Source: Euperipatoides rowelli
Lineage: Eukaryota > Onychophora > Udeonychophora > Euonychophora > Peripatopsidae
Reading direction: 5' to 3' (one strand)
NCBI GenBank assembly: GCA_003024985.2
Contig: PXIH01S0002954.1
Length of the DNA: 15,992 nt
Shown piece after piece: positions 8,469 to 15,992 of this stretch (its first letter is position 1; each line of letters begins with the position of its first letter). The position numbers were made by a program, and so were the translations under genes. The notes below the pieces were generated by a model. It was given only the letters and a program-made list of their open reading frames with translations, did not search any database and was not told the origin of the DNA.

Positions 8469-8625
8469 AACAGTAAATGCTGCTTTCTGCTCATGATAAA
8501 TGATATTTAACACCACTGTGATCTGAATATTCAAATAATTGCTGACCCAAGAAATCCACTTAACACTGCATCTACTTTCAGGGTCCATAGGCCTGAAGTA
8601 TAGTTTGTAGAGAACTGAGAATGGT
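8469..8625 (-). other. Candidate exon, unrecognised protein
   Basis: On the minus strand ACTTGCACAG (acceptor, ending at plus 8626) precedes a 157-base open block that ends at 8469 directly before GTGAGT, a consensus splice donor. The open frame reads PFSVLYKLYFRPMDPESRC, then SVKWISWVSNYLNIQI and YHEQKAAFTVV. The whole frame spans 8633-8451 and reads through the supposed donor to a stop. The block is noticeably less AT-rich than its flanks. The pyrimidine tract before the acceptor is weak. No domain is recognised. It may belong with the larger open frame upstream on the same strand (9135-8707), but nothing proves that they are spliced together. Confidence 0.25.
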
Positions 8626-8706
8626 CTGTGCAAGTATTTGAATATTGATATTAATAATTAATCTCTACAACAATGGGATAACCGATAATCATATAATATC
8701 TTGTTG

Positions 8707-9135
8707 TCAGGAAACCAAGTTGCTAATTCCAAAATTATATACATGGAAGACAATAATTATATTCTCCAACCTGCATATTTGATATTGTGAAATGATCAAT
8801 AGGTCTTCCAAATCCCTTTGGTTAAGGGAATGAACTTCTAATATTCCATAAGAATAATGTACAATAAGAAATAGGGCAATCCTTATATTAACGTTTCCAC
8901 CTCTTTGATTATATTCATAGTAACATTTGATTATGCTGCAGAGATGACTCAGAAGAAGATGATCTCCACTCCTGCTTCCTGCCACATCTGGACCTAACCT
9001 TGTATTCCAGAACTGTAAGGTATCCACCTCTTTATTCTCAGCTTCCAACCTATGCTCTGGAGTTCTGGTAAGATCTTGAACAAGTACTATAGACCACCCA
9101 GCATATTCTATTGCCAGAGTTATCACTCTCCATAG
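8707..9135 (-). other. Long minus-strand open frame without Met, unrecognised
   Basis: The frame is open for about 140 codons from a TAA just above 9135 to 8707. It has no in-frame ATG: the first usable codon at 9126 is GTG. It therefore cannot be a complete simple gene and is either an internal exon or a decayed element. The first 65 codons (ITLAIEYAGWSIVLVQ, RTPEHRLEAENKEVDTLQFW, LGPDVAGSRSGDHLLLSHL) lie in a GC-richer patch at 8940-9120 and look like real protein. The second half is AT-driven and less convincing. Possible donors lie inside it (ATACAAG/GTTAGG near 8999). The family is not recognised. Confidence 0.3.
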
Positions 9136-9602
9136 TTACAATAAATATATTTAGCTTATTTAGTATTCTGTATTTTTAACTAACCCATTCTCTTTCAGCT
9201 ACTTCTCTCTCCCCTCTCTGTTTATAAGCTTAGGCCACTTCCCCCCATTTCCAGCCACGTCTGTCAAATATATAACACAATCATAAATTATAATCATTAT
9301 TTCTGTATTACAGCCTAAGCACTATAAGTTTAAATGTAATTCATTGTTACTAAATGAAACAATTGGTGACATTGTCACTCCTTGACTTTATAAATATGAA
9401 GTCCAAAAATATATTTCAATATATTGTTTATTAAAAAAATTATTAAAAAAACATTATGGAGAAAGAAACAAGAACTACTAAACTGGTCCAACGGTTACTA
9501 AAAACGCTTATGCATGGTTATGTTCTCGCATGCACACCTTTCACTATACAGTTGATAAAAATATTTTCTTTTCAGTCCTCCATAGTGGTGTATTAATATA
9601 AT
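9136..9602. other. AT-rich DNA upstream of piggyBac remnant
   Basis: A short C-rich patch near 9205-9260 is followed by AT-rich sequence. The left end of the piggyBac element should lie here or further left, but no TTAACCC terminus is seen; AACTAACCCA at 9178-9187 is the nearest and does not fit. Confidence 0.4.
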
Positions 9603-11230
9603 ATGGATTGGAAAAAGCCAACAAATGTCATTGAATTGACAGACCTAATTGGTGAACTTAGTGATAGTGATGATATTGAAAGTAATGTTGTGCATCAGAT
9701 GGAGAGGCAGATAATATGTTTTTTGAGAACAGTTCTAATGATGAAGAGTGTAAAGTTTAACCAGAAGCAGAAGTGAACAAGAGAAGATAAATTATAATGC
9801 TGCACATACAATTATTTTGAAAAATAAAAGGAACAAATGGAATTCAACACCACAAATTCAATCTGGTAGAATATGAACTCATAGAATTTTATTAGAAAGA
9901 GCTGGTTCAACAAGATTAGCAATTTGTGAAATAGATTCAATTGACTCTTCATTTCTTTCTTTTTTTCCCCCGAAGATATTTATTGAATATCATTTTGAAA
10001 TGGACAAATACTGAAGGAACCTGAATATTTAGCGACATATGGAAAATAGTAGATCATAATGAACTGGTGCAATTTATCAGAGTTCTAATACTCATTCTTA
10101 CATAATTATGAAAGAATAAGGAATTGTTTCAATTATGGAGTCATGAAAATGTCAAAGCTCTTTTCAACACTGTAATGACCCAGTAATGCTTCCAACACAT
10201 TCTTAGAGTTCTTCGATTTGATGATGTATCTGCATGAAGAAAAATAAGATCTGAAGACAAGCTGTTATCTAATCATTAGATTTTTGATCTATGAATAGGT
10301 ATTTACAATAATTGTATCTCAGATTGGTCCATGAATGTTGATGAATAGTTATTAACATTATTAGGTATTTGCCCTTTTAGACAGTGTATTCCATCCAAAA
10401 ATGGCCGATATGGTATAAAGTTATTGGCAATAATGTTATAGTGTAACAAATTATCCCTGGAAATTAATATTCTATGCTGGAAAAGAAGATTTATCCAAGA
10501 AATAAATCAAGTTGAGAATGTTGTTAAAAAATTGGTCAAAGAAATTAAAAATTCTGCAAAAAAACATCACATGATAATTTTCTCAAATAACTTTATTTGG
10601 CCCAATATTTACTCTAAAAAAAAAAAAAAAAAAATTATTAGGAACAATAAGAAAAAATGAGACAGAGTTGCCTATTTCCTTTACAACAATCAAATACAGA
10701 AACATATCTTTGAGTTCTTCAGGTTTTCAGAAAAGATGAGTGTATTGTTTCTTACTACCCCTCACCTCCCCCTTCCAATAAAAAAAAAAAAAAGACAGAA
10801 AGAGTAGTCACCTTATTGAGTACTTTAAATATTTGAAATGATAAAATTGATACAAGCAACATAAAAAAGACAACCAAAAATTATTATGGTATATAATTCC
10901 ACAAAAGCTGAAGTTGATAAAAAGGACCAGATGATGGTTGTTACAGTGTCAAAAGAATAATAAATGTTGACCATTAGTATTATTCTACAATATGGTTGTT
11001 ATTTGCATTATGAATGCTTATATAATCTGGAAATAAATTCATCCAAATTGTGATAAGAAATTCTAAAGGTGCAGAAAATTTATTTAATCGAATTGGGTAA
11101 AAAATTAGCAATGTTTGGAAATGAAATGAATCAACAAAACATGACAGGTGAAGATGAAGAGCCTTCAAAGGGTAGGAGGGGGGGGGAGATGTCCAACATC
11201 CAGTGGTTATGCAACAAATGTTATAAATAA
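9603..11230 (+). pseudogene. piggyBac-family transposase, decayed (near full length)
   Basis: The sequence starts MDWKKPTNVIELTDLIGELS then DSDDIES, the acidic N-terminus usual for piggyBac transposases. A frameshift leads to SDGEADNMFFENSSNDEE. Further blocks in order are WKIVDHNELVQFIRVLI, FQHILRVLRFDDVS, NVDE followed by GICPFRQCIPSKNGRYGIK, then GTIRKNETELPISF, TKAEVDKKDQM, PLVLFYNMVVICIMNAYIIW, IELGKKL and finally WLCNKCYK with a stop at 11230. Known piggyBac proteins use three Asp residues. The first (VDE) and third (EVD) are present, but the second, normally DNFFTS, reads SNNFIW, so Asp is replaced by Asn. The C-terminal Cys-rich finger is reduced to one CxxC. Many stops and shifts show it is inactive. 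Length (~1.63 kb) fits a near-complete coding region. Confidence 0.88.
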
Positions 11231-12379
11231 TAATACTGTGTCCTTTTGATTTTTTTTTATTTTATTTAATTCTTATTAGTTTGAATATATTATGTGTCAC
11301 ATCAAAATAAGTCTTTGATATTTTGGCAATAATTAAAATATAAATAAAACTTTTATACGGAAACATTAAAACTTTAGATTATTATTTTTATATTAATTGG
11401 GTATTTACACATTAAAATTTTGTTATCACTAATAAATATAATGACATGTTATTGAATTTGTATTTTATTTTACTTTTATAATTATAATAATAACTCCCAA
11501 ATAAATAATATCACATCAAAACATGCCAGTAATAAATCATTTTGTGTAATTTTAAATATGTGCCCAATGAATCCTGAAGGTAGTTCTTGATTTAAAAAAA
11601 AATCCAGTACACACAGGGTTAACCATATAGGCCTACTTTCAGCTTATATTTTTAAGTTTACAACATTTTAGATGATTAATATTCATATAGATTACATATT
11701 TCACTATTAAAAAATTATTTACATCCTGCTCAATTTTATATAACCATTAAGTTTTTCCATTATGTCCTCGTATAATTTGCATAAATATGAACACAGAAAT
11801 GTGGTATATTTGCTTTGATCATAATTATTATAGTTTGTCTAATAACTTCTATTCATATTTTTAATTGGTGTCATCTGATATTTTCATTTGGTTTTAGAAA
11901 ATGTAATATTATACCTCTTTTTCATCTTCCTTTATTTTATTTTTATAAACAAGATAATTATTCCCATCCTTGAATAATTTATCCCTTGTTATTTTAATTG
12001 ATTATAAAACTCTCATGTATCTTTAGATTTGACAGGTTTTAAAGATTGACTGTCTTTAAAGATTCTAGATTTTCATAACCATTACTATAAGCTCCATTTT
12101 TTTAATGAATTAATTCTAACTGAAAAAGTAATTATTACTAATTATTTTGATTGGTTTTCCATAAAATTTCTAAATCAGAAATGAAATACGATTAAACAAT
12201 TTTAATATTAAATTTCTTCACAAGACAAACTTATTGCACTGTAATTATTATTGTCTCTAAGACTATCTTTTATAAATATGATAAATTTTATGTTATTAAA
12301 GAAACAAGAGTAAGAGCATGGCTTCTGCCCAAGTTTTAGATTTATGGCAAATTGGTTATGATATTTTGAACTACTGGTT
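11231..12379. other. AT-rich DNA; 3' flank of piggyBac remnant and sequence before gypsy remnant
   Basis: The sequence is extremely AT-rich without protein-like frames. The first ~390 bases may be the untranslated 3' part of the piggyBac element. Between about 11630 and 12370 nothing is recognised, and reverse transcriptase or integrase core motifs of the gypsy element are not visible, so that element appears truncated at its 5' side. Confidence 0.5.
11616..11622 (+). other. Candidate right end of piggyBac element (GGG-TTAA)
   Basis: ACACAGGG at 11611-11618 is followed by TTAA at 11619-11622. piggyBac elements end in ...GGG and are flanked by TTAA target copies, and this site lies about 390 bases after the transposase stop. 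The matching left TTAACCCTGTGT is not found upstream, so the call rests on one side only. Confidence 0.3.
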
Positions 12380-12750
12380 TAAATAAACACACAAAAATGA
12401 ACCAGGAAAAAAAAAAAACTAATTATGATCGGAATGCAAAAGAAAGGTCATTCGAGGTAGGAGACAGAATCAAAATTAAAACCCACACCTGTCAGATAAG
12501 AGCAAAGGCTACTCTGCAAAACTAGAGTAGACTAGATCATTGATTTTCTTGTGTAAAAATACACAAGAAAATCAATGATCTAGTCTATAAAATAGAGACA
12601 CAAGACAATAAAATCTTAGGGAAATATAATATAGCAAATATTGAAAAATATAATATCAAGGAAAATGAAGAATGCTTCATACTTAGGCCAGACAAAACAG
12701 AGATTTGTCACACCCACAAATATGACACTAGAAACAAAAAAACTAGTGCC
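12380..12750 (+). pseudogene. Integrase C-terminal remnant of Ty3/gypsy pol
   Basis: From about 12382 the plus strand reads NYDRNAKERSFEVGDRIKIK then TH and, after a one-base shift, SDKSKGYSAKLE. This is the small SH3-like C-terminal domain found after the integrase core in gypsy elements, where N-x-(K/R)...FKVGD-x-V-x-(V/L)KTHPLS and K-(G/K)FSAKL are typical. The usual W-x-GP that follows is destroyed by a perfect inverted repeat (12528-12587). Downstream, ILGKYNIANIEKYN (about 12613-12654) resembles the GxYhIxDIKPY-like pol terminus. The domain normally helps position integrase on DNA. Stops near 12520 and 12750 and the frameshift show that this copy is dead. Confidence 0.7.
12528..12587. 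repeat. Perfect 28-bp inverted repeat with AAAA loop
   Basis: Bases 12528-12555 are the exact reverse complement of 12560-12587, with the 4-base loop AAAA. The left arm begins TAGACTAGATCATTGA and ends TTGTGTA. It lies directly after the SAKLE codons of the integrase remnant, where the reading should continue into W-x-GP, so one arm appears to be a local inverted duplication of the other. Confidence 0.9.
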
Positions 12751-13807
12751 TAATACAAAACCTGCTGAACAAGCCTAGGCAGATATAAAAATAAAAATCA
12801 TATGTAAAGACACATCCTTAAAAGGGACAAATAAAAACAAACACAAAATCCATGGACAAAAAAAGCTTACCTTTAAACAGTCCCAGGCTGGTTAGGAAAC
12901 GGTAACACTTTCCGAGCGAGAAAGAAATTCAGCTTAACTAAGTCTAACGGACAATCAATGTGTGAATTGTGCCAATCGCAAACATACACAATCATTTGTA
13001 AAACAAATTACCTGGTAGGCCATGCGAAAGTCACGAGGAACATAGATATGTGATGCATCCATAGGAAATCCAAAAGGTAAACAAAAGCAAGAAGAGTAAA
13101 GCTCAACCAGAAGGTGTTACAAAAAACCTAAGGACAAAGCAGAAATAAAAGTAAAACCTAAGTACAAATGTGGGAGTCCAAGAAACAAACAAAAAAAAAA
13201 AAACAAAGAACCAGAACCTAGACATATGAAAAAAAAAAATAAAAAAAATAAATAAATAAAACCTTAAAAAAATGAAATATACAAAAATATAATTAGCAAA
13301 CACCCTTAGGATAGGAAAGTGTCTGACTAACTAAGGCAAAATAGAAACATGTGCATAGATAAAACCTAGGTACAAGAAAAATATAAGAAACACATCAGAC
13401 ATAAAAATCAACACACAAACTAACAACTGAAAAATTCAAAGACAAAAGCCATCAAACTCAAACCCGATACCGAGTCAGTAACGCTGAAAATTTAGTCCCC
13501 TCTGGACCATATTTACTTGTTTATTTTAAAATATTGTTGTTATTAAAGTTATTATTAATGTTTCCAGAGTAGACAGGTTATGTATTGATATTTTGGACAA
13601 ACCCCATGGGCAAAAAAGTGTTTGAAATCGCAAGAAAAAAACCCACAAAAAGCTTGGACCAAAAAATATAGATAAGCAATGAATACCTAGAAAGACAAAC
13701 TCCCAAAATTCGAAATCTCCCAATTTCAAGGTAAAAGTCAAATAGACCACAACATATGCTACATTAAAAGCTTCAGATGGAGAAAAAACAGCACCCTCAG
13801 CTCCTTT
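12751..13807 (+). other. A-rich post-pol internal region of gypsy element
   Basis: This stretch is strongly purine-biased on the plus strand, including A-runs at 13189-13203 and 13229-13262, and ends at the polypurine tract. A 58-codon open piece (12879-13055) reads FRARKKFSLTKSNGQS then MCELCQSQTYTIICK and has C-x2-C-x8-C-x7-H spacing; it may be a remnant of a third reading frame. No envelope features (signal peptide, cleavage site or anchor) are seen. Phe-rich minus-strand frames here are antisense to the A-runs and not genes. Confidence 0.45.
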
Positions 13808-13819
13808 GAGGAGGGGGGA
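13808..13819 (+). other. Polypurine tract (plus-strand primer site)
   Basis: GAGGAGGGGGGA lies 4 bases before the first TG of the LTR. In LTR retrotransposons a purine run at this place survives RNase H and primes plus-strand DNA synthesis. This is a strong positional match. Confidence 0.7.
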
Positions 13820-13993
13820 TATCTGTAACCGGCCTATTTGACTATAACCTAAAATATAGAATATAGCTTATAATAATTATAAACCAATGCAGATGCTATA
13901 CAGTATATTGAACACTCACTGAGCTAATGCATAAAGACCTAACATGCTTGTAAATATAGACAATAAACACAATCTTCAAACTATACACACACC

Positions 13994-14044
13994 ATAGAAT
14001 TATGCTCATGCTGAATAATTACAACCCAGATAGAATTATGCTCA
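13994..14044 (+). repeat. 15-base direct repeat in LTR
   Basis: ATAGAATTATGCTCA occurs at 13994-14008 and 14030-14044, a spacing of 36 bases, with further partial copies of TATGCTCAT around 14052. Repeats of this kind are common in LTR U3 regions, where they can act as enhancers; no function is shown here. Confidence 0.65.
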
Positions 14045-14223
14045 CCTCATCTATGCTCATCTTAACTAAAATGATTATGCTACCTTTAATTAAAAGAAAT
14101 ATTTTGTATAACTTTACATCTCACTGTACTAAAAGGATTTAGTCAAAATGCCATCTACTAATTATCTCTGATAACTCAAGTTAAATGTAAATTTTCTCCT
14201 TTCTCAATTAAACAATAGAAGCC

Positions 14224-14344
14224 AGAAAGTGAAGCAGGCGGGCCGAGCACAATATATGTAAAGAACCGAGCCTTGATGGAAGAAGAAAAAAACACCTTCC
14301 ATAAGAAGCTAATCAAGTAACCGCAGACCGTAATGCCTGATCAG
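14224..14344 (+). other. Exon-like block 1 inside LTR
   Basis: This GC-richer block ends TGATCAG at 14344 before GTACCT, which fits a splice donor. No long open frame is seen (a short MPDQ is set by an ATG at 14334), so it may be a non-coding leader. Confidence 0.25.
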
Positions 14345-14410
14345 GTACCTATTCATTCCATGTTATCACTTATAATGTATTTCACTGCTTAACCTTATTC
14401 TTTCCCGCAG

Positions 14411-14570
14411 ACAAGGATGAACTGACACCGCAACCAATGTTGTTCCTATTCCCTATCCTGCGCCGTCCAAAGGAAACCTTAAGACTGCCTGAGGATAGAA
14501 CGCTTCCACCGCCATGTCCGACCGACCACTATCCACACTGGAAAGCAGCGCAACTCTTCTCTGTACTCAG
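14411..14570 (+). other. Exon-like block 2 inside LTR
   Basis: The block is preceded by TTATTCTTTCCCGCAG (acceptor, ending 14410) and followed by CTCAG/GTAGTG (donor at 14571). It is one of the most GC-rich 160-base stretches in the window. The implied introns are 14345-14410 (66 bases) and 14571-14836 (266 bases, acceptor TTTATGTTTCAG). No recognised protein is encoded. Either the LTR transcript is spliced, or this is a host or captured non-coding exon. Confidence 0.35.
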
Positions 14571-14697
14571 GTAGTGAATTTCCATATTTATAAACATTTA
14601 CTAAAACTGTAAACATCTTTAGAACTGTACCAGTTTAATGTTCCATAGTAACCTTGGCAACCCACAAGAGCATAATTCTTCCTATCGCACCGAACTA

Positions 14698-14747
14698 TAC
14701 ACCTTTACACCTTATTTACATTCTACACCTTTACACTATGTTTACAT
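14698..14747 (+). repeat. 26-base tandem duplication in LTR
   Basis: TACACCTTTACACCTTATTTACAT at 14698-14721 is followed by TACACCTTTACACTATGTTTACAT at 14724-14747. This is two copies at a 26-base period, shortly before the ATTAAA. Confidence 0.65.
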
Positions 14748-14885
14748 ATAATTAAAGCTTTTATATATTTTTTATCATTGCGTATCTGTCAATNTTTTAT
14801 GCATCCANCTAGTGATATTTCNTGTTTATGTTTCAGTCATCAGCCATAGCCTAGAGTCATAAGCCCCCACTCGACAACCGCTACA

Positions 14886-15040
14886 AAATTAAAAGACGAC
14901 ATGCAAAACTTTGACACTTCAATAGAGAACCTCCAAGTTAATTCTGAGAAATATCTAAGATTGTTAAAGAGCCTGAATTATTGGAACTCCAATACTTCAT
15001 AACTGTTGAAAAAAAGTACCATCACTTCATGATTTAATTG
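14886..15040. other. Junction sequence between LTR and non-LTR ORF2 remnant
   Basis: Nothing is recognised. The N-terminal endonuclease motifs of ORF2 (an N-x-G near the start) are not visible, so the downstream element is either 5'-truncated or begins in a badly decayed part. Confidence 0.4.
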
Positions 15041-15044
15041 GAGA

Positions 15045-15992
15045 ATTCTTATGCCAGTACTATGGTAATGTATATTTTTATTAGTAGTAATGAACTTTGT
15101 ATAAATAACATTCATTCCCCTATAATTCTTCAGGAACAAAAGTGCTTTTATATTAATTTAATCAGAAGTAGAAACGATTATAATTATGCACTGATAATAG
15201 CTGGTGATTTTAATGTTAACTTGGGAACCAAAGAGGATTAATTGGAACTTTATTGGAAAGTTTGGATTTGTTTGATTTGGCTATATTTAATCATACACAA
15301 TTAGTGCACACTAGATATGATGGATGGCAAATCCAGCAATAGATTGGATAGGGTTTTGATCTAAAAAAATAATTTTGTTTTTTTCTTTGAGTTACAGTTT
15401 TGTTCCTTTTTCAGATCATATTATGTTAATTGTCAAATGAAAACTCATAGCTTTGTGGTACAGAAATGGGTTACAAGAGGACTGATTCCGGTGCTTGAAT
15501 AATCAAATTTGAAACTTTTCATTGGCACAGTTTATAAGGATAATAATCATCTGCTGGAGGAGTTTGCTCCATTAATTTCTTGGTTACTATATAAAAGATT
15601 ATTATATGATTTTTTTGGGGTCAAAAATCAGAGAAAAGAAAATAGGTCAATTCTCCAGGAAATTCATGAGAAAACTTTTTTAATGGATAGAGAACTGTCT
15701 TGTGAGAAATCAAAGTTAATTTAAGAATGCGGGGTAATCACAATGAACTTGTTTATTTGCAGTTCATAGACAATGCTTGTTTTAGATTTTTCAAATCGAA
15801 ACAAAATCCAGCATTGGCAGAAGATGATAAAATTAACCTTGATTGTAATTACACTTTACAACAACTAGAGTTTGTGTTAAAAAAAAAGTTAAGGAGACAT
15901 CAGTTCCAGGGCCAGATGGTTTAAAGGTCAAATGTAATGGATTTTTTTTAATTATTATTATTGATTTTCAAAGATAATTACTATAAAAAAAA
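15045..15992 (+). pseudogene. Non-LTR retrotransposon ORF2 fragment (endonuclease + start of reverse transcriptase)
   Basis: In order the plus strand shows EQKCFYINLI, IIAGDFNVNLG (GDFN at 15203-15214), SNRLDRVLI (15335-15361), FSDHIMLIV (SDH at 15411-15419), then a linker. After that come KLFIGTVYKDNNHLLEEFAP and WLLYKRLLYDFFGVKN, then YTLQQLEFVLKK and, after a frameshift, TSVPGPDGL near 15896-15922. GDFN, RLDR and SDH are late conserved motifs of the apurinic-type endonuclease, which nicks target DNA. PGPDG is the first reverse-transcriptase block. Five or more stops or shifts are present. The remaining reverse transcriptase lies beyond the window or is lost. The motif style fits the L1/Tx1 or a related clade; the exact clade is not settled. 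Confidence 0.85.

Larger units (their letters stand above)
12380..14885 (+). mobile_element. Ty3/gypsy LTR retrotransposon, 5'-truncated, with 3' LTR
   Basis: Three pieces lie in the order expected for the 3' end of a gypsy element: an integrase C-terminal remnant (12380-12750), about 1 kb of A-rich post-pol sequence, and a polypurine tract next to a TG...CA repeat of 1062 bases. The 5' LTR, gag, protease, reverse transcriptase and integrase core are not in the window. The coding part is interrupted by stops, a frameshift and an inserted hairpin, so the copy is inactive. Bases following the LTR (AAAT...) would hold one target-site copy, but the other side is missing and cannot be compared. 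Confidence 0.7.
13824..14885 (+). repeat. 3' LTR, 1062 bases
   Basis: The LTR begins TGTAACCGGCC right after the polypurine tract and ends ACAACCGCTACA, giving TGTA/TACA inverted ends. Inside it are AATAAA near 13962 and ATTAAA near 14752 as possible poly(A) signals. It also has a 15-base direct repeat (13994-14008 and 14030-14044), a 26-base tandem duplication (14698-14747) and two GC-richer blocks with splice-like borders. Three undetermined bases (14794, 14808, 14822) fall in its right part. The right boundary is inferred from TG...CA symmetry because no second LTR is available for comparison. Confidence 0.6.

Noticed and set aside
10980-11168. Minus-strand open frame of 62 codons
   Set aside because: It is antisense to the piggyBac C-terminal region, where the plus strand carries PLVLFYNM and IELGKKL.
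13103-13303. Very Phe-rich minus-strand frame
   Set aside because: It is the translation of A-runs read backwards, not a membrane protein.
13526-13750. Minus-strand frame of 74 codons
   Set aside because: It lies within the gypsy internal region, with composition set by A-rich sequence on the other strand and no motif.
12751-13807. Envelope gene after gypsy pol
   Set aside because: No signal peptide, glycosylation-rich ectodomain, cleavage site or membrane anchor could be read in any plus-strand frame.
1-15992. CRISPR array, tRNA, rRNA or bacterial operon
   Set aside because: No regular repeat-spacer pattern, no cloverleaf with matching A and B boxes, and no tightly packed coding genes were seen; the window reads as animal repeat-rich DNA.

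Overview
This window is very AT-rich animal DNA, most likely from an invertebrate and plausibly an arthropod. It holds no intact protein-coding gene. There are no operons, ribosome binding sites or prokaryotic gene spacing. Long gene-free AT-rich stretches separate decayed transposable elements of several classes, and three N bases near 14.8 kb point to a draft assembly. All family calls come from reading the translated sequence by eye; no database was searched.

Layout. (1) About 1-1440, minus strand: ORF1 of a non-LTR retrotransposon in three frame-shifted pieces, with a degenerate CCHC zinc knuckle. (2) About 1450-4680: mostly AT-rich DNA with a GC-richer island (1600-1810), a small palindrome plus 21-base repeat cluster (3081-3150) and a weak candidate exon (3698-3800). 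(3) 4680-5040, minus: a broken hAT-type transposase fragment of the ZBED5/GTF2IRD2-like kind. (4) 5327-6348, minus: a transposase-like pseudogene split by a ~0.5 kb inverted-repeat element (5404-5927). (5) 6970-7260: a degenerate repeat motif; 7364-7399: a near-perfect hairpin; 7560-7725: an unexplained GC-rich island. (6) 8469-9135, minus: two open segments, unrecognised, one bounded by splice-like signals. (7) 9603-11230, plus: a decayed piggyBac-family transposase followed from its N-terminus to a C-terminal CxxC; the second catalytic Asp position reads Asn. (8) About 12380-14885, plus: the 3' end of a Ty3/gypsy element, with integrase C-terminus, polypurine tract and a 1062-base LTR. A perfect 28-bp inverted repeat lies inside the integrase remnant, and splice-like signals lie inside the LTR. 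(9) About 15040-15992, plus: a broken non-LTR ORF2 with endonuclease motifs and the first reverse-transcriptase block, cut by the window edge.

The genes do not work together as a system. The window is a layered record of retrotransposons (non-LTR, LTR) and DNA transposons (hAT, piggyBac, an unnamed family and a foldback/MITE-like element), one nested in another. The most useful observations are the nested insertion at 5.3-6.35 kb, the 28-bp perfect hairpin at 12.53 kb and the intron-like architecture inside the LTR.
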